From Lachnoclostridium sp. UBA7097 (GTDB taxonomy: Bacteria; Bacillota; Clostridia; Lachnospirales; Lachnospiraceae), in assembly GCA_002499945.1 (NCBI GenBank), contig DKYP01000152.1, positions 1 to 7,576 of the forward strand: a stretch of DNA of 7,576 nt. The letters run 5' to 3'. A program made the position numbers and the translations under genes. Every line of letters starts with the position of its first letter. Within the stretch, counting starts at the first letter, position 1. Of the stretch, positions 1 to 6,657 are shown piece by piece. A model generated the notes under the pieces. That model was not told the DNA's origin. It did no database searches and saw only the letters and a list, made by a program, of their open reading frames with translations.

Positions 1-54
1 GCATACACATTGAAGCAGCAAGGTAAAACCGTGAGGTTTACCCGAATCATCTAA
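1..54 (+). CDS. Possible 3' end of an upstream gene (partial)
   Basis: This frame is open from the left edge for 17 codons and ends at TAA 52-54, giving a tail that reads AYTLKQQGKTVRFTRII. The stop lies directly in front of a terminator-like hairpin, as expected for the last codons of a gene. I do not recognise the family. Its ATC and CGA codons are less typical of the neighbouring genes, and the tract contains an inverted repeat (22-30/35-42), so it could instead be the end of a leader peptide or of a non-coding leader RNA. Too little is visible to decide. Confidence 0.25.
   Translation, partial: AYTLKQQGKTVRFTRII
22..42 (+). promoter_or_regulatory. Hairpin in the leader of the GTPase-nuclease gene
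   Basis: GGTAAAACC (22-30) and GGTTTACC (35-42) are complementary apart from one bulged A and enclose a GTGA tetraloop. The stem lies just upstream of the terminator-like hairpin at 53-80. It could be the first stem of an attenuator or a chance fold inside a coding tail. It matches no riboswitch class that I recognise. Confidence 0.3.
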
Positions 55-80
55 GCATATACACTTTTGTATATGTTTTT
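53..80 (+). terminator. Intrinsic terminator or attenuator hairpin
   Basis: CATATACA (56-63) and TGTATATG (68-75) form a perfect 8-bp stem around a CTTT loop. A G-T and two A-T pairs can extend it to about 53/78, and it runs into TTTTT (76-80). This is the shape of a rho-independent terminator, though the stem is AT-rich and probably weak. Only 17 bases separate it from the GTG start at 98, leaving no room for a promoter, so the downstream gene must be transcribed through it. That fits either partial read-through or regulated attenuation. Confidence 0.55.
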
Positions 81-86
81 AGTAGC

Positions 87-91
87 AGGTG
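87..91 (+). promoter_or_regulatory. Ribosome binding site deciding a GTG start
   Basis: AGGTG lies 6 bases before the GTG at 98. No ATG precedes the G1 GTPase motif, which must lie close to the N-terminus (TetM has its own at about the same distance), so the GTG is the natural start. Confidence 0.6.
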
Positions 92-97
92 TAATAA

Positions 98-2737
98 GTG
101 GACAGGCTTGTAACAGGCATTTTAGCGCATGTGGATGCTGGAAAGACTACTTTATCTGAGGGCATTTTATTTCTTGCAGGAAATATTAAGAAACCTGGCC
201 GTGTAGACCATAAAGACGCTTTCCTTGATAACTACGGGCTTGAACGTGAAAGAGGGATAACAATATTTTCCAAACAGGCTGTTATTAACTGGAAGGACAC
301 AGTTATCACACTTCTTGACACCCCTGGCCATGTGGATTTCTCAGCAGAGATGGAGAGGACGCTTAATGTACTTGATTATGCAGTTCTTGTAATAAGCGGT
401 ACAGACGGTGTACAGCCGCATACATCAACTTTATGGAGGCTTCTTAAGCGTTACAATATCCCTGTATTTATATTTGTTAATAAAATGGATATTGCAGGCA
501 GGGATAATAAAGACCTTATTGATGAATTTAAAAATAAGCTTGATGATGGATGCATAAATTTTTCAGATGGCAAAGACGTGGAGTTTTATGAAAATATTGC
601 CATGTCAGATGAAGAAGTGCTTGATTATTATATGGAGAAAGGAACAATAGATGACAATAATATAAGAAAGCTTATATCAGAAAGGAAAGTTTTCCCATGT
701 TTCTTTGGTTCAGCACTTAAAATACAAGGTGTGGAAGAGTTTATGGACGGCTTTGGCACATATACCATACCTGTAAAATATGGCAGCGAATTTAAGGCAA
801 AGGTATTTAAGATTTCAAGGGATACGCAGGGGCAGAGGCTTACCTATCTGAAAGTCACAGGCGGAAGCATAAAGGTTAAGGAGCAGATTGGTGAAGAAAA
901 AATTGAGCAGATAAGGATTTATTCAGGTGAAAAATATAAAACAGCAGATATAGCAGAGGCAGGGATGGTATGTGCTGTTACTGGTCCTAAAAACACTTAT
1001 CCCGGTGAGTGCCTTGGGGCAGAGGAGGAAGCAGGGCTGCCAGTATTAGAGCCTGTAATGGCTTTTACTGTAATACCAGAGGATGGTACAGACAGCCATA
1101 CGCTGCTTTCAAAGTTAAAGATACTTGAGGAAGAAGAACCACAGTTAAATATAGTGTGGAATGAAAAGCTTAAAGAAACTAATGTAGCGCTTATGGGTGA
1201 AGTCCAGCTTGAAATACTGCAAAGGATTATGCTTGAACGTTTTAATATAAAGATTTCATTCGGGCAGGGCAATATAGTATATAAAGAAACAATTACAAAT
1301 ACAGTTGAAGGCGTGGGGCATTTTGAACCGTTAAGGCATTATGCAGAAGTACACCTTCTTATGGAACCAGGGGAGAGGGGCAGCGGAATTGTAGTTTCAT
1401 CTGCATGCAAGGAAGATTACCTTGACAGGAACTGGCAGCGCTTAATCCTTTCACATATTGAGGAAAGGGAGCATCCGGGTGTGCTGGCAGGGGCAGCAGT
1501 TACAGATATAAGGATTACACTTGTTGCCGGCAGGGCACACATTAAACATACAGAAGGCGGGGATTTCAGGCAGGCAACATACCGTGCCATAAGGCAGGGG
1601 CTTATGCAGGCGCACAACCTGCTGCTTGAACCATATTACAGTTTCAGGCTTGAAGTGCCGGCAGGCTGTGTTGGAAGGGCGGTAAACGATATACAGAGGA
1701 TGGAGGGCATTTTTGAAGGGCCTGTGGCAGAAGGGGACATGCAGGTGCTTTCAGGTACTGCGCCTGTATCGCTTATGTCGGGCTATATGGCAGAAGTAAG
1801 TGCATATACAGGAGGGCAGGGCAGGCTTTCGTGCAGCCCCGGTGGCTATATGCCATGCCATAACGGGCAGGAAGTGGTGGAACGCACTGGGTATAACCCT
1901 GATGAAGATACAGAGAACCCGGCAGGTTCAATATTCTGTTCGCATGGTGCAGGTTTTTATGTGCCTTGGGAAGAAGTAAAGAATTATATGCATCTTGAAG
2001 CAGTATATAAGGATACTGGAAATATAGAAGAAGGCAGGGCGGAGGGGACGGAGGAGGAGTATAACCATATTAATGCAGTAAAGAAAAGCCAGGCATCTGC
2101 AATAACTTATAACGGGACACTGGAAGAAGACAAGGAACTTGAGGCTATTTTTGAAAGGACATTTGGCGCTGTTAATAAGAAGTTTAAAAGTGACACAGAA
2201 GGAAATTTCGGATATGAAGCCAGAAAGAGAAGGAAAAAGAAAGAGCCAGATGAGGAGTATCTTGAAAACCTTGCAAGGTATAAGAAGAATAAATACAAAG
2301 ATGTAAAACAGTATCTTCTTGTTGACGGGTATAATATTATTTTTTCATGGGAAGAATTAAATGAGCTTTCAAAAGTGAGCCTTGACGCTGCAAGGAACAG
2401 ACTTATGGATATACTTTGTAATTACCAGGGATACAAACAATGCATACTGATACTTGTATTTGATGCATATAAAGTAAAAGGAAACCCTGGTGAAGTCATA
2501 AAGTACCACAATATCAATGTTGTGTATACAAAAGAGGCAGAAACGGCTGATATGTATATTGAGAAAGTTACACATGAGATAGGCAGGAAGCACAATGTCA
2601 CGGTTGCCACATCAGATGCACTTGAACAGATGATAGTGGCAGGTGAAGGGGCAAAAAGAATGTCTGCAAGGGAGTTTTTAGAAGATGTGGAAAGAATTTC
2701 AGAGCGTATTAAGGAGATTATAGAAAATGATTTTTAA
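98..2737 (+). CDS. TetM/EF-G-like ribosomal GTPase fused to a Rae1 (YacP)-type NYN/PIN RNase domain
   Basis: This 879-residue cytoplasmic protein has two parts. Residues 1 to about 640 align with tetracycline-resistance ribosomal protection GTPases: G1 AHVDAGKT 10-17, G2 RGIT 52-55, G3 DTPGH 74-78, G4 NKMD 128-131, G5 GSAL 204-207, a domain II near 231-320, EF-G-like domain IV near 430-510 and domain V to about 600. A charged linker (about 645-735, KRRKKK around 710) follows. Residues 738-870 match B. subtilis Rae1/YacP: VDGYN (Asp743), VFDAYKVKG (Asp789), TKEAETAD (Asp818), VATSD (Asp840) and a GxGAxxxSARE tail. TetM is about 640 residues, so roughly 240 are extra. Known: RPPs bind the A site, and Rae1 cleaves mRNA there. 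Inferred: GTP-dependent delivery of a nuclease to ribosomes. The tip of domain IV reads AHIKHTEGG instead of TetM's YSPVST, so a tetracycline-resistance role is doubtful. First gene of a probable operon. Confidence 0.9.
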   Translation: MDRLVTGILAHVDAGKTTLSEGILFLAGNIKKPGRVDHKDAFLDNYGLERERGITIFSKQAVINWKDTVITLLDTPGHVDFSAEMERTLNVLDYAVLVISGTDGVQPHTSTLWRLLKRYNIPVFIFVNKMDIAGRDNKDLIDEFKNKLDDGCINFSDGKDVEFYENIAMSDEEVLDYYMEKGTIDDNNIRKLISERKVFPCFFGSALKIQGVEEFMDGFGTYTIPVKYGSEFKAKVFKISRDTQGQRLTYLKVTGGSIKVKEQIGEEKIEQIRIYSGEKYKTADIAEAGMVCAVTGPKNTYPGECLGAEEEAGLPVLEPVMAFTVIPEDGTDSHTLLSKLKILEEEEPQLNIVWNEKLKETNVALMGEVQLEILQRIMLERFNIKISFGQGNIVYKETITNTVEGVGHFEPLRHYAEVHLLMEPGERGSGIVVSSACKEDYLDRNWQRLILSHIEEREHPGVLAGAAVTDIRITLVAGRAHIKHTEGGDFRQATYRAIRQGLMQAHNLLLEPYYSFRLEVPAGCVGRAVNDIQRMEGIFEGPVAEGDMQVLSGTAPVSLMSGYMAEVSAYTGGQGRLSCSPGGYMPCHNGQEVVERTGYNPDEDTENPAGSIFCSHGAGFYVPWEEVKNYMHLEAVYKDTGNIEEGRAEGTEEEYNHINAVKKSQASAITYNGTLEEDKELEAIFERTFGAVNKKFKSDTEGNFGYEARKRRKKKEPDEEYLENLARYKKNKYKDVKQYLLVDGYNIIFSWEELNELSKVSLDAARNRLMDILCNYQGYKQCILILVFDAYKVKGNPGEVIKYHNINVVYTKEAETADMYIEKVTHEIGRKHNVTVATSDALEQMIVAGEGAKRMSAREFLEDVERISERIKEIIENDF
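2711..2716 (+). promoter_or_regulatory. Ribosome binding site for the alcohol dehydrogenase, inside the upstream gene
   Basis: AAGGAG sits 10 bases before ATG 2727, within the last codons of the GTPase-nuclease gene. It favours the 2727 start. The alternative ATG at 2781, which would give a more family-typical N-terminus, has no purine-rich site before it. Confidence 0.5.
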
Positions 2738-3974
2738 GAACTGCTGTTACCGTATTTACCAGTGTGTATTGCTTAATGTTATGCACACAATAAAGTATAA
2801 TAATAAGGCTGTATCAAAAAAAGGCGCTGTATATTATATACCAGGACTTTTAAAGAAACAGGGCATTACAGGAAATGTGCTTGTTATTACCGGGCCGCAT
2901 ATTGTGAAAACTGCCTTGTTCCATAAAATAACAAGTGTATTTAAAGAAGAAGGCATAAGCTGTGTAATATTCAGTGGTACTGGCGCAGAAACAGAGACTG
3001 GCGGAATTGAAAAGGCAAGAAAGCTGTATATTGCAAAGAAGTGCAATGCAATAATTGCAATAGGCGGCGGTTCTGTAATAGACTGTGCCAAAGCAGCGGC
3101 AGCAGGGGTTACAAGGCCAGGGAAAAGGATAAGCAGGCTGGCAGGATACCAGAAGGTCAGGAGGAAAATACCTGTAATTGTGGCAGTACCCACAACAGCC
3201 GGCACAGGTGCTGAAGTAACAGCATGTGCAGTAATTAAAGATACAGTTACAAACAATAAGAAAATAATTGCAGATACCGGCATAGTGCCAAGGTTTGCGG
3301 TGCTTGACCCGCTTATGACAGGAAGCCTTCCATCATATATGGCGGCATATTCTGGCATGGACGCACTCACACATGCAACAGAGGCATATATTAATAAATA
3401 TTCTTCAAAAAGTGCGGAAAAAGACGCAGAAACAGCAGTAAGGCTTATTATGGCAAATATTACAAAAGTGTATTGTGGTACTGGCGGAAGCATATGCAGG
3501 AAAAAAATGCTTGAAGCCTCATACCTTGCAGGGCGTGCCTTTGTAAGGAATGCAGTAGGGTATGTACATGCAATAGCACATGCAATAGGCAGCAGGTATA
3601 ATATTGCACATGGCATGGCGGTAGCAGTGGTACTTCCATATGTACTGGCATGGTATGGCAAATGCATTAATAAAAAGCTTGCAAGGCTTGCAGATATCTG
3701 TGGGATTGCAGGAAAAAACCTGCCGGAAAGCCAGAAAGCAAAAATATATATAAATTATATAAAAATGTTAGGAAAAAAGTTTGGGATTGATAAAAGTTTT
3801 TACCAGGCATTAAAAGATGAAAATATAAACAAAAAAGATATTAAAAATATGGCAAAATGTGCTATAATAGAATCGAACCCACATTATCCTGTTCCAAAGA
3901 TAATGTCTTTAAAAGAATGTGAATATCTTATATACAGGATTTGTAATGGTTCTTATATGGTTAATAAACTGTAA
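2727..3974 (+). CDS. Iron-containing (group III) alcohol dehydrogenase
   Basis: This 415-residue protein is probably a cytoplasmic NAD(P)-dependent oxidoreductase interconverting an alcohol and an aldehyde or ketone. The N-terminal dinucleotide-binding half carries GGGSVID (113-119) and PTTAGTGAE (155-163). The helical metal-binding half carries GMDALTH, with Asp212 and His216, and VHAIAH...AHG, with His281, His285 and His295. These match the Asp196/His200/His263/His277 iron ligands of E. coli FucO in order, and the 14-residue spacing of the last two is identical. The substrate cannot be read from sequence. The gene overlaps the upstream one by 11 bp, suggesting translational coupling, and the next gene starts 21 bp after its stop. 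It is longer than the usual 380-390 residues because of a Cys-rich N-terminus (MIFKNCCYRIYQC). Met19 (ATG 2781) would be more typical, but only 2727 has a ribosome binding site. Confidence 0.88.
   Translation: MIFKNCCYRIYQCVLLNVMHTIKYNNKAVSKKGAVYYIPGLLKKQGITGNVLVITGPHIVKTALFHKITSVFKEEGISCVIFSGTGAETETGGIEKARKLYIAKKCNAIIAIGGGSVIDCAKAAAAGVTRPGKRISRLAGYQKVRRKIPVIVAVPTTAGTGAEVTACAVIKDTVTNNKKIIADTGIVPRFAVLDPLMTGSLPSYMAAYSGMDALTHATEAYINKYSSKSAEKDAETAVRLIMANITKVYCGTGGSICRKKMLEASYLAGRAFVRNAVGYVHAIAHAIGSRYNIAHGMAVAVVLPYVLAWYGKCINKKLARLADICGIAGKNLPESQKAKIYINYIKMLGKKFGIDKSFYQALKDENINKKDIKNMAKCAIIESNPHYPVPKIMSLKECEYLIYRICNGSYMVNKL
3840..3868 (+). promoter_or_regulatory. Possible internal promoter for the EAL gene
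   Basis: An extended -10, TGCTATAAT (3860-3868), lies in the 3' part of the alcohol dehydrogenase gene. At 17-bp spacing ATTAAA (3840-3845) is only a 3-of-6 match to a -35. An extended -10 can work with a poor -35. Transcription would start near 3875, about 120 bases before the EAL gene, and allow its expression apart from the operon. AT-rich coding DNA yields such matches by chance, so this is tentative. Confidence 0.3.
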
Positions 3975-3995
3975 AAGAGAAAGGAAAGGTTATTT

Positions 3996-5975
3996 ATGGG
4001 TGAACCATTAAGCACAATATATGCATTATATTTCCAGATAAGGATAATTAATGCATTACTCCTTGGTATAATATGGTTTTTATACCTGAAGAATAAAAGG
4101 CTGCCTTTTGAAAGGGGTAATTTTTTTACAGCAATCCTTGTATCAAGTACAACAAATGTAGTATGTGATTTTGCCATTACATATAACCTGTACACACAGG
4201 GCACATCACCGGGAACACTAAGGGAAGTTTTATACAGGTTTTTTATGATAACAATATGCATGTCAATGTATTTTGTACATATGCATATTGTGGCATTGTG
4301 CAACCGGTATGACAAAAGCCATAGAAGAAACAATATCCTGGTATCACTGCCATTTGCTGCAGCAGTGGCAGGAGGGATGTTTGCACCAATAGAGATAAGT
4401 GCTGGTGAAGATGGCGTATATTCTTATGGTACTGTCGTAAACCTTGAATATGTTACAATGGGGATATATTTCTTTTTGTCAGTGATATGCCTGCTTGTAA
4501 ATTACAGGAAGCTTACCAGAAGGAAAATTGCCAATATAGCTATGGGGCTTGGCGTCTGGGCATGTTTCGGCATTATACAGGTATTAAACCCAAGCCTTTT
4601 GCTTTCGGGCACGGGCATTATTATACTGGAACTTATGAACTTTTTAAACTTTGAGGACTCCAAAGTCTATATAAATTATGAAAATGGCTGTTTTAACAGC
4701 ATGGCATACAGGAAGATGCTTAAATCATATTTTAATGAAAATAAAAAGTTCTATGTTGCACAGATAAGTTTCCATGAGTTCCATATTGTACATGGCAAAT
4801 ACGGGCATGATGTCTGCCAGAAAATACTTAGCGATATAGGGAATATTGTAGAGGATACACTAAACCTTAAAGTATATTCAGTGGAAGAGGAAGTTATTGG
4901 AATTATAATTGATAAGAATAATTATGATGAAGAAGCAATAAGGGAACTTGTGGATAAGATAGATTATGGGTTTACATTTAATGCAAGTGTTATACATGTA
5001 ACAGGCACAATAGATATAGTTTACTGCCCTGATGAAGCAGAAAGCGTGGCAGAACTTGAAGATATATTTGGTTTTATGCAAAGATACCGTGACCGGCAGC
5101 AGAGTGTATACAGGTATGATAAAAATATGTATAAGGAAAAGGAACGTTATTCTGATATACTGCGTATCCTTGACAATGCAATTAACAATGATGGTTTTTA
5201 TATGGTATACCAGCCAATATACTCTGTCAAGAAAGGGGATTTCCATTCTGCCGAGGCACTTATAAGGCTTAAGGACAGCAGGACAATCGGATTTATATCA
5301 CCAGAGGAATTTATCCCAATAGCAGAAAAAGAAGGGCTTATAATGAAAATCGGTGAAATTGCACTTTCAAAAGTGTGTGAATTTTCACAAAGGGCCAACC
5401 TTATCGGCCGTGGAATTGAGTATATTGAAATAAACCTTTCTGCGGTACAGTGCATTGACCAGGGGCTTACAAGGCAGATTAAGGATACTGTATATAAATA
5501 CGGGCTTCCATACAATTTCCTTAACCTTGAAATAACCGAAACAGCCGCCACTTCATCAGGGAATATGCTTAACAGGAATGTGGAGGCATTAAGGGATATG
5601 GGTGCATCATTTTCAATGGATGACTTTGGCACAGGGTATTCCAATCTTGCACAGATGGTTGATATACAGTATGAACTTATAAAAATAGACAAGAGCCTTA
5701 TATGGTGCTGTTACCCTGAACAGCGCAAGAAAATACTTATGAAAACAGAAACAGAAGAAAAAAGGGATGCTTCAATAACAAAGTCAGTCGCAGTCCTTAC
5801 TAAAATAATTGAACTGATTAATGACCTTAAGCTTAAAATAGTTGCAGAGGGTGTTGAAACAAAAGAAATGGTGGATGCACTTTCAGAAAAGGGGGTGGAC
5901 TACCTGCAGGGATACTATTTCTCAAAGCCGCTGCAGGAAGAAGAATTCCTGGACTTCCTGGAATCTGCAGAATAG
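3996..5975 (+). CDS. Membrane-anchored c-di-GMP phosphodiesterase (7TM, degenerate GGDEF, EAL)
   Basis: This 659-residue protein probably hydrolyses cyclic di-GMP to pGpG at the inner face of the membrane. About seven hydrophobic segments fill residues 10-215 (roughly 12-30, 43-62, 80-101, 113-131, 150-170, 178-196, 200-217), a possible sensor of an unknown ligand. Residues 250-360 are GGDEF-like (KYGHDVCQKIL 268-278), but the signature reads SVEEEV (295-300), so cyclase activity is not expected; such domains can be regulatory. The EAL domain (about 385-655) keeps EAL (420-422), Asn480, Glu512 and Glu515 in LEITET, DDFGTGYS (542-549), KID (563-565), AEGVE (617-621) and QGYYFSKP (638-645), so it looks active. 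About 19 extra, mostly charged residues lie between KID and AEG. AAGGAAAGG lies just before the ATG. The 21-bp gap from the dehydrogenase suggests co-transcription. Confidence 0.88.
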   Translation: MGEPLSTIYALYFQIRIINALLLGIIWFLYLKNKRLPFERGNFFTAILVSSTTNVVCDFAITYNLYTQGTSPGTLREVLYRFFMITICMSMYFVHMHIVALCNRYDKSHRRNNILVSLPFAAAVAGGMFAPIEISAGEDGVYSYGTVVNLEYVTMGIYFFLSVICLLVNYRKLTRRKIANIAMGLGVWACFGIIQVLNPSLLLSGTGIIILELMNFLNFEDSKVYINYENGCFNSMAYRKMLKSYFNENKKFYVAQISFHEFHIVHGKYGHDVCQKILSDIGNIVEDTLNLKVYSVEEEVIGIIIDKNNYDEEAIRELVDKIDYGFTFNASVIHVTGTIDIVYCPDEAESVAELEDIFGFMQRYRDRQQSVYRYDKNMYKEKERYSDILRILDNAINNDGFYMVYQPIYSVKKGDFHSAEALIRLKDSRTIGFISPEEFIPIAEKEGLIMKIGEIALSKVCEFSQRANLIGRGIEYIEINLSAVQCIDQGLTRQIKDTVYKYGLPYNFLNLEITETAATSSGNMLNRNVEALRDMGASFSMDDFGTGYSNLAQMVDIQYELIKIDKSLIWCCYPEQRKKILMKTETEEKRDASITKSVAVLTKIIELINDLKLKIVAEGVETKEMVDALSEKGVDYLQGYYFSKPLQEEEFLDFLESAE

Positions 5976-5990
5976 AAAGAAGAGGGCAGC

Positions 5991-6038
5991 ATACACCAAT
6001 GGAGCTTTATAAATATTTATAAAGCTCCATTGGTGTAT
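5991..6038. repeat. Perfect 48-bp palindrome at a convergent gene junction
   Basis: Bases 5991-6014 are the exact reverse complement of 6015-6038, with no spacer and the centre at AAAT/ATTT. The palindrome starts 15 bp after the EAL stop and covers the last ten codons and the stop of the HAD gene. Transcripts from either side would fold it into a stem of about 22 bp with an AUAU-type loop. It probably ends or stabilises both converging mRNAs. No T-run follows it on either strand (CTATTACAGC on plus, GCTGCCCTC on minus), so it is not a standard intrinsic terminator. Confidence 0.85.
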
Positions 6039-6657
6039 CTATTACAGCGCCAGGGTTAAGTGTTTCAAGAAATGCTTTGTCCCTGAATCCCCAGCTTGCG
6101 CTTATGCACTTTATGCCTGCATTCTTTGCTGTTTCAATATCAACATCTGAATCGCCTATATACAGTGTGTGTTTTCTGGTGCAGCCGCCCATCTTCTCCA
6201 TTGCCATATATACGGATTCAGGTGATGGTTTTGTCTGTATATTCTTGCTTTCGCCTATAGCAACAGAAATATATTTTGAAAAGTAAATATTATTTAATTC
6301 TGTAACCGCAGCATGGTTTTTGTTAGAATTAATTGCAAGCTTGTACCCTTCTGCATAAAGCTTTTCTAACAGTTCCATAATTCCCGGATACGGGCATGTT
6401 TTAACACGGCAATTTGCGGTATAGAACTGTTTAAATTCATTAAATATCCCATCAAACCCATGTGTAGCTGCACCGTCTGGCAGTGAGCGTTCAATTAATT
6501 TCTTTATGCCATTGCCAACAAAGGAACGTACTTCACTTGAAGAATGTATGGGATAACCAAATTTCCCCATAGTGTGGTTTACGGCATCCGTAATATCTTC
6601 AAGTGTATTTAAAAGGGTTCCATCTAAATCAAAAATTATAGCATTATATTTATTCAT
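6007..6657 (-). CDS. HAD-superfamily phosphatase, phosphoglycolate phosphatase-like
   Basis: This 216-residue cytoplasmic hydrolase belongs to the Gph/PpaX-like branch of the HAD superfamily and probably removes phosphate from a small molecule such as 2-phosphoglycolate. Motif I is FDLDGTLLNT (9-18), with nucleophile Asp10 and acid/base Asp12. A helical cap occupies about 19-85. Motif II is Ser111 (AINSNKN), motif III Lys143 (TKPSPES), and motif IV GDSDVD (168-173), with Asp169 and Asp173 as Mg ligands. The SWGFR segment (188-192) is typical of phosphoglycolate-phosphatase relatives. Length and motif spacing are normal, so it should be active, but substrates of this family cannot be assigned from sequence. 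The start overlaps the Rrf2 gene by 8 bp, and GAGGT (plus-strand 6663-6667) lies 5 bases upstream of the ATG. The final codons lie within the 48-bp palindrome. Confidence 0.87.
   Translation of the reverse strand: MNKYNAIIFDLDGTLLNTLEDITDAVNHTMGKFGYPIHSSSEVRSFVGNGIKKLIERSLPDGAATHGFDGIFNEFKQFYTANCRVKTCPYPGIMELLEKLYAEGYKLAINSNKNHAAVTELNNIYFSKYISVAIGESKNIQTKPSPESVYMAMEKMGGCTRKHTLYIGDSDVDIETAKNAGIKCISASWGFRDKAFLETLNPGAVIDTPMELYKYL

Noticed and set aside
10..42. GAAGCAGC followed by a hairpin, reminiscent of the SRP RNA GGAAGCAGC loop
   Set aside because: The preceding GGTCCGGAAG portion of the SRP motif is absent and the flanking bases do not form the SRP helix, so the resemblance is a short chance match.
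1..97. c-di-GMP riboswitch (GEMM-I) suggested by GGT...GGTTTACC, given the phosphodiesterase downstream
   Set aside because: The diagnostic GACGCAAAGCC-type core and paired helices are not visible in the available sequence, and the phosphodiesterase is the third gene away.
2834..3667. Long open frame of 277 codons on the minus strand inside the alcohol dehydrogenase gene
   Set aside because: Its translation is low-complexity Ala/Pro/Ser/Thr-rich with no motif, no ribosome binding site, and it mirrors the codon pattern of the well-supported dehydrogenase on the opposite strand.
5198..5692. Minus-strand open frame of 164 codons inside the EAL domain
   Set aside because: It lies antisense to fully conserved EAL motifs, has no family resemblance and no start signal, so it is a shadow of the real gene.
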